Positions 63,047 to 64,000 of a DNA stretch of 64,000 nt are shown here, in pieces. A program made the translations under genes and the position numbers. Source of the stretch: Umezawaea tangerina (GTDB lineage Bacteria > Actinomycetota > Actinomycetes > Mycobacteriales > Pseudonocardiaceae); assembly GCF_003002815.1 (NCBI RefSeq), contig NZ_PVTF01000003.1, positions 186,001 through 250,000 on the forward strand. The letters are read 5' to 3'. Each line of letters starts with the position of its first letter. Within the stretch, counting starts at the first letter, position 1. Under the pieces are notes generated by a model. That model saw only the letters and a program-made list of their open reading frames with translations. It made no database searches and was not told the origin of the DNA.

Positions 63047-64000
63047 CGGCCTTGGCGGACACGAAGTCGGGCCGCGACCTCGGCCGCGTGGTGGCGATGG
63101 CGTGCGTGCTGGCGCTGCTCGCGTCGGCGGCGTTGTGGTGGGCGTTCTCCGGCGCCGACAGCCGCAAGGTCACCGCGATGTTCGGCGCGGCGGTGGGCCT
63201 CTACCAGGGCTCGGACGTGCGGGTGCTGGGCGTGAGGGTCGGCACGATCGAGGAGGTCGTGCCGGAGGGGCAGCTCGTCCGGGTCGTGATGTCGCTGGAC
63301 CGGGACGTGAAGGTGCCCGCCGACGCGCAGGCCGTCGTCGTCGCGCCGAGCGTGGTCAGCGACCGGTACGTGCAGTTCGCCCCCGTCTACACCGCCGGGC
63401 CGACGCTGGGCGAGAACGCGCTGATCCCGCGCGAGCGCACGGCGACCCCGGTGGAGCTCGACGAGCTGTACGCGAGCCTCGACAAGCTCACCACCGCGCT
63501 GGGTCCCAACGGCGCCAACAAGGACGGTGCGCTGTCGGACCTGCTCACCAGCGCCGCGGGCACCCTCGACGGCAACGGGCAGGCCCTCAACGACACCATC
63601 AAGCAGCTCGGCGACGCCACCCGCACGCTGTCCGGGTCCAAGGAGGACCTGTTCGCCACGGTCGACAACCTGTCGAGGTTCACCGCCATGCTGTCCGCCA
63701 ACGACAGCCAGGTGCGCGACTTCGACAAGCAGCTCGCCGAGGTCGCCGGGTTCCTCGCCGACGAGCGCGAGAACCTCGGCGCCGCCCTCACCGAGCTGGC
63801 CGCGGCGCTGGGCCAGGTGCAGGGCTTCATCAAGGACAACCGCGCGGTGCTCAAGTCCAACGTGGACAAGCTGGCGAGCATCACCGGGGTGCTGGTGCGG
63901 CAGCGCGCCGCGCTGGCCGAGACCATCGACGTCGCGCCGCTCGCGCTGGGCAACCTGCAGAACACCTACAACGCCGCGTCCGGGACCCTGGACACCAGGG
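63043..64000 (+). CDS. mceD: Mce family protein D (5' part, runs off window)
   Basis: At least 319 residues. GTG 63043 overlaps the mceC stop. N-terminal helix VVAMACVLALLASAALWWAFS, MCE domain RKVTAMFGAAVGLYQGSDVRVLGVRVGTIEEVVPEGQLVRVVMSLDRDVKVPADAQAVVVAPSVVSDRYVQFAPVY, then helical needle region (ELYASLDKLTTAL...). No stop occurs before the window edge; mceE and mceF are expected beyond it. Confidence 0.9.
   Translation, partial: MTALADTKSGRDLGRVVAMACVLALLASAALWWAFSGADSRKVTAMFGAAVGLYQGSDVRVLGVRVGTIEEVVPEGQLVRVVMSLDRDVKVPADAQAVVVAPSVVSDRYVQFAPVYTAGPTLGENALIPRERTATPVELDELYASLDKLTTALGPNGANKDGALSDLLTSAAGTLDGNGQALNDTIKQLGDATRTLSGSKEDLFATVDNLSRFTAMLSANDSQVRDFDKQLAEVAGFLADERENLGAALTELAAALGQVQGFIKDNRAVLKSNVDKLASITGVLVRQRAALAETIDVAPLALGNLQNTYNAASGTLDTR

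Overview
The window is high-GC actinobacterial chromosome from the order Pseudonocardiales. The protein style and gene content suggest a Saccharothrix/Actinosynnema/Lentzea-like organism; this placement is inferred from what the genes look like, not from a search. Evidence: strongly GC-biased third codon positions, many GTG starts, ATGA/GTGA stop-start overlaps, menaquinone rather than ubiquinone genes, an mce locus, a korAB pair, a type C+ L33 gene and HadAB-type dehydratases. As I recall the Mycobacterium tuberculosis map, the backbone follows Rv0555-Rv0566c and then Rv0634-Rv0655. Here a 14-gene nuo operon sits between menJ and the polyprenyl synthase gene.

Layout. 1-4645: edge of an inositol-phosphatase-like gene, two GT4 glycosyltransferases (the first MgtA-like), menG and menJ. 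5036-20933: nuoA-nuoN (complex I), followed by a long-chain polyprenyl diphosphate synthase for the menaquinone tail. Two palindromes of the Rex (NADH/NAD+ sensor) operator type lie just downstream of the nuoA -10, and a third overlaps the menJ leader. 21988-31325: rarD, a very large Pro/Glu-rich membrane protein, korB/korA, a crotonase, an AsnC regulator and a divergent DDAH. 31629-36257: a roadblock cassette, a DUF4232 lipoprotein and small membrane proteins. 36254-39063: a LysR regulator divergent from an orphan complex-I trio (nuoB2-nuoC2-nuoI2). 39082-41523: htpX, rmlA, yajQ and tRNA-Tyr. 41889-47697: accessory genes (HNH nuclease, an SOS-box tautomerase, PhzF, an EAL protein). 47766-56810: tRNA-Thr, tRNA-Met, rpmG, hadA, hadB, an MmpS-like protein, an aminotransferase, tRNA-Trp, secE, nusG, rplK, rplA, a hairpin-rich intergenic block, a membrane protein, the L10 leader, rplJ and rplL. 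56975-64000: mkl, yrbEA, yrbEB, mceA, mceB, mceC and the start of mceD.

How the genes fit together. The left 22 kb combines menaquinone tail synthesis (polyprenyl synthase), ring methylation (MenG), tail saturation (MenJ) and the main NADH:menaquinone oxidoreductase. KorAB supplies reduced ferredoxin from 2-oxoglutarate. The right part is translation and secretion housekeeping followed by a lipid-importing Mce complex.

Most unusual observations: (1) a 30-bp sequence (29/30 identical) occurs in the same frame in both NuoI paralogues at non-homologous places, encoding [10 protein letters not shown] in each; (2) Rex-type palindromes are shared by nuo and menJ; (3) the orphan NuoB2/C2/I2 trio; (4) a LexA-type SOS box at the promoter of a 4-OT-family tautomerase; (5) an intergenic block after rplA with a perfect 23-bp inverted repeat, six tandem hairpin units of about 25 bp and a G-quadruplex motif.
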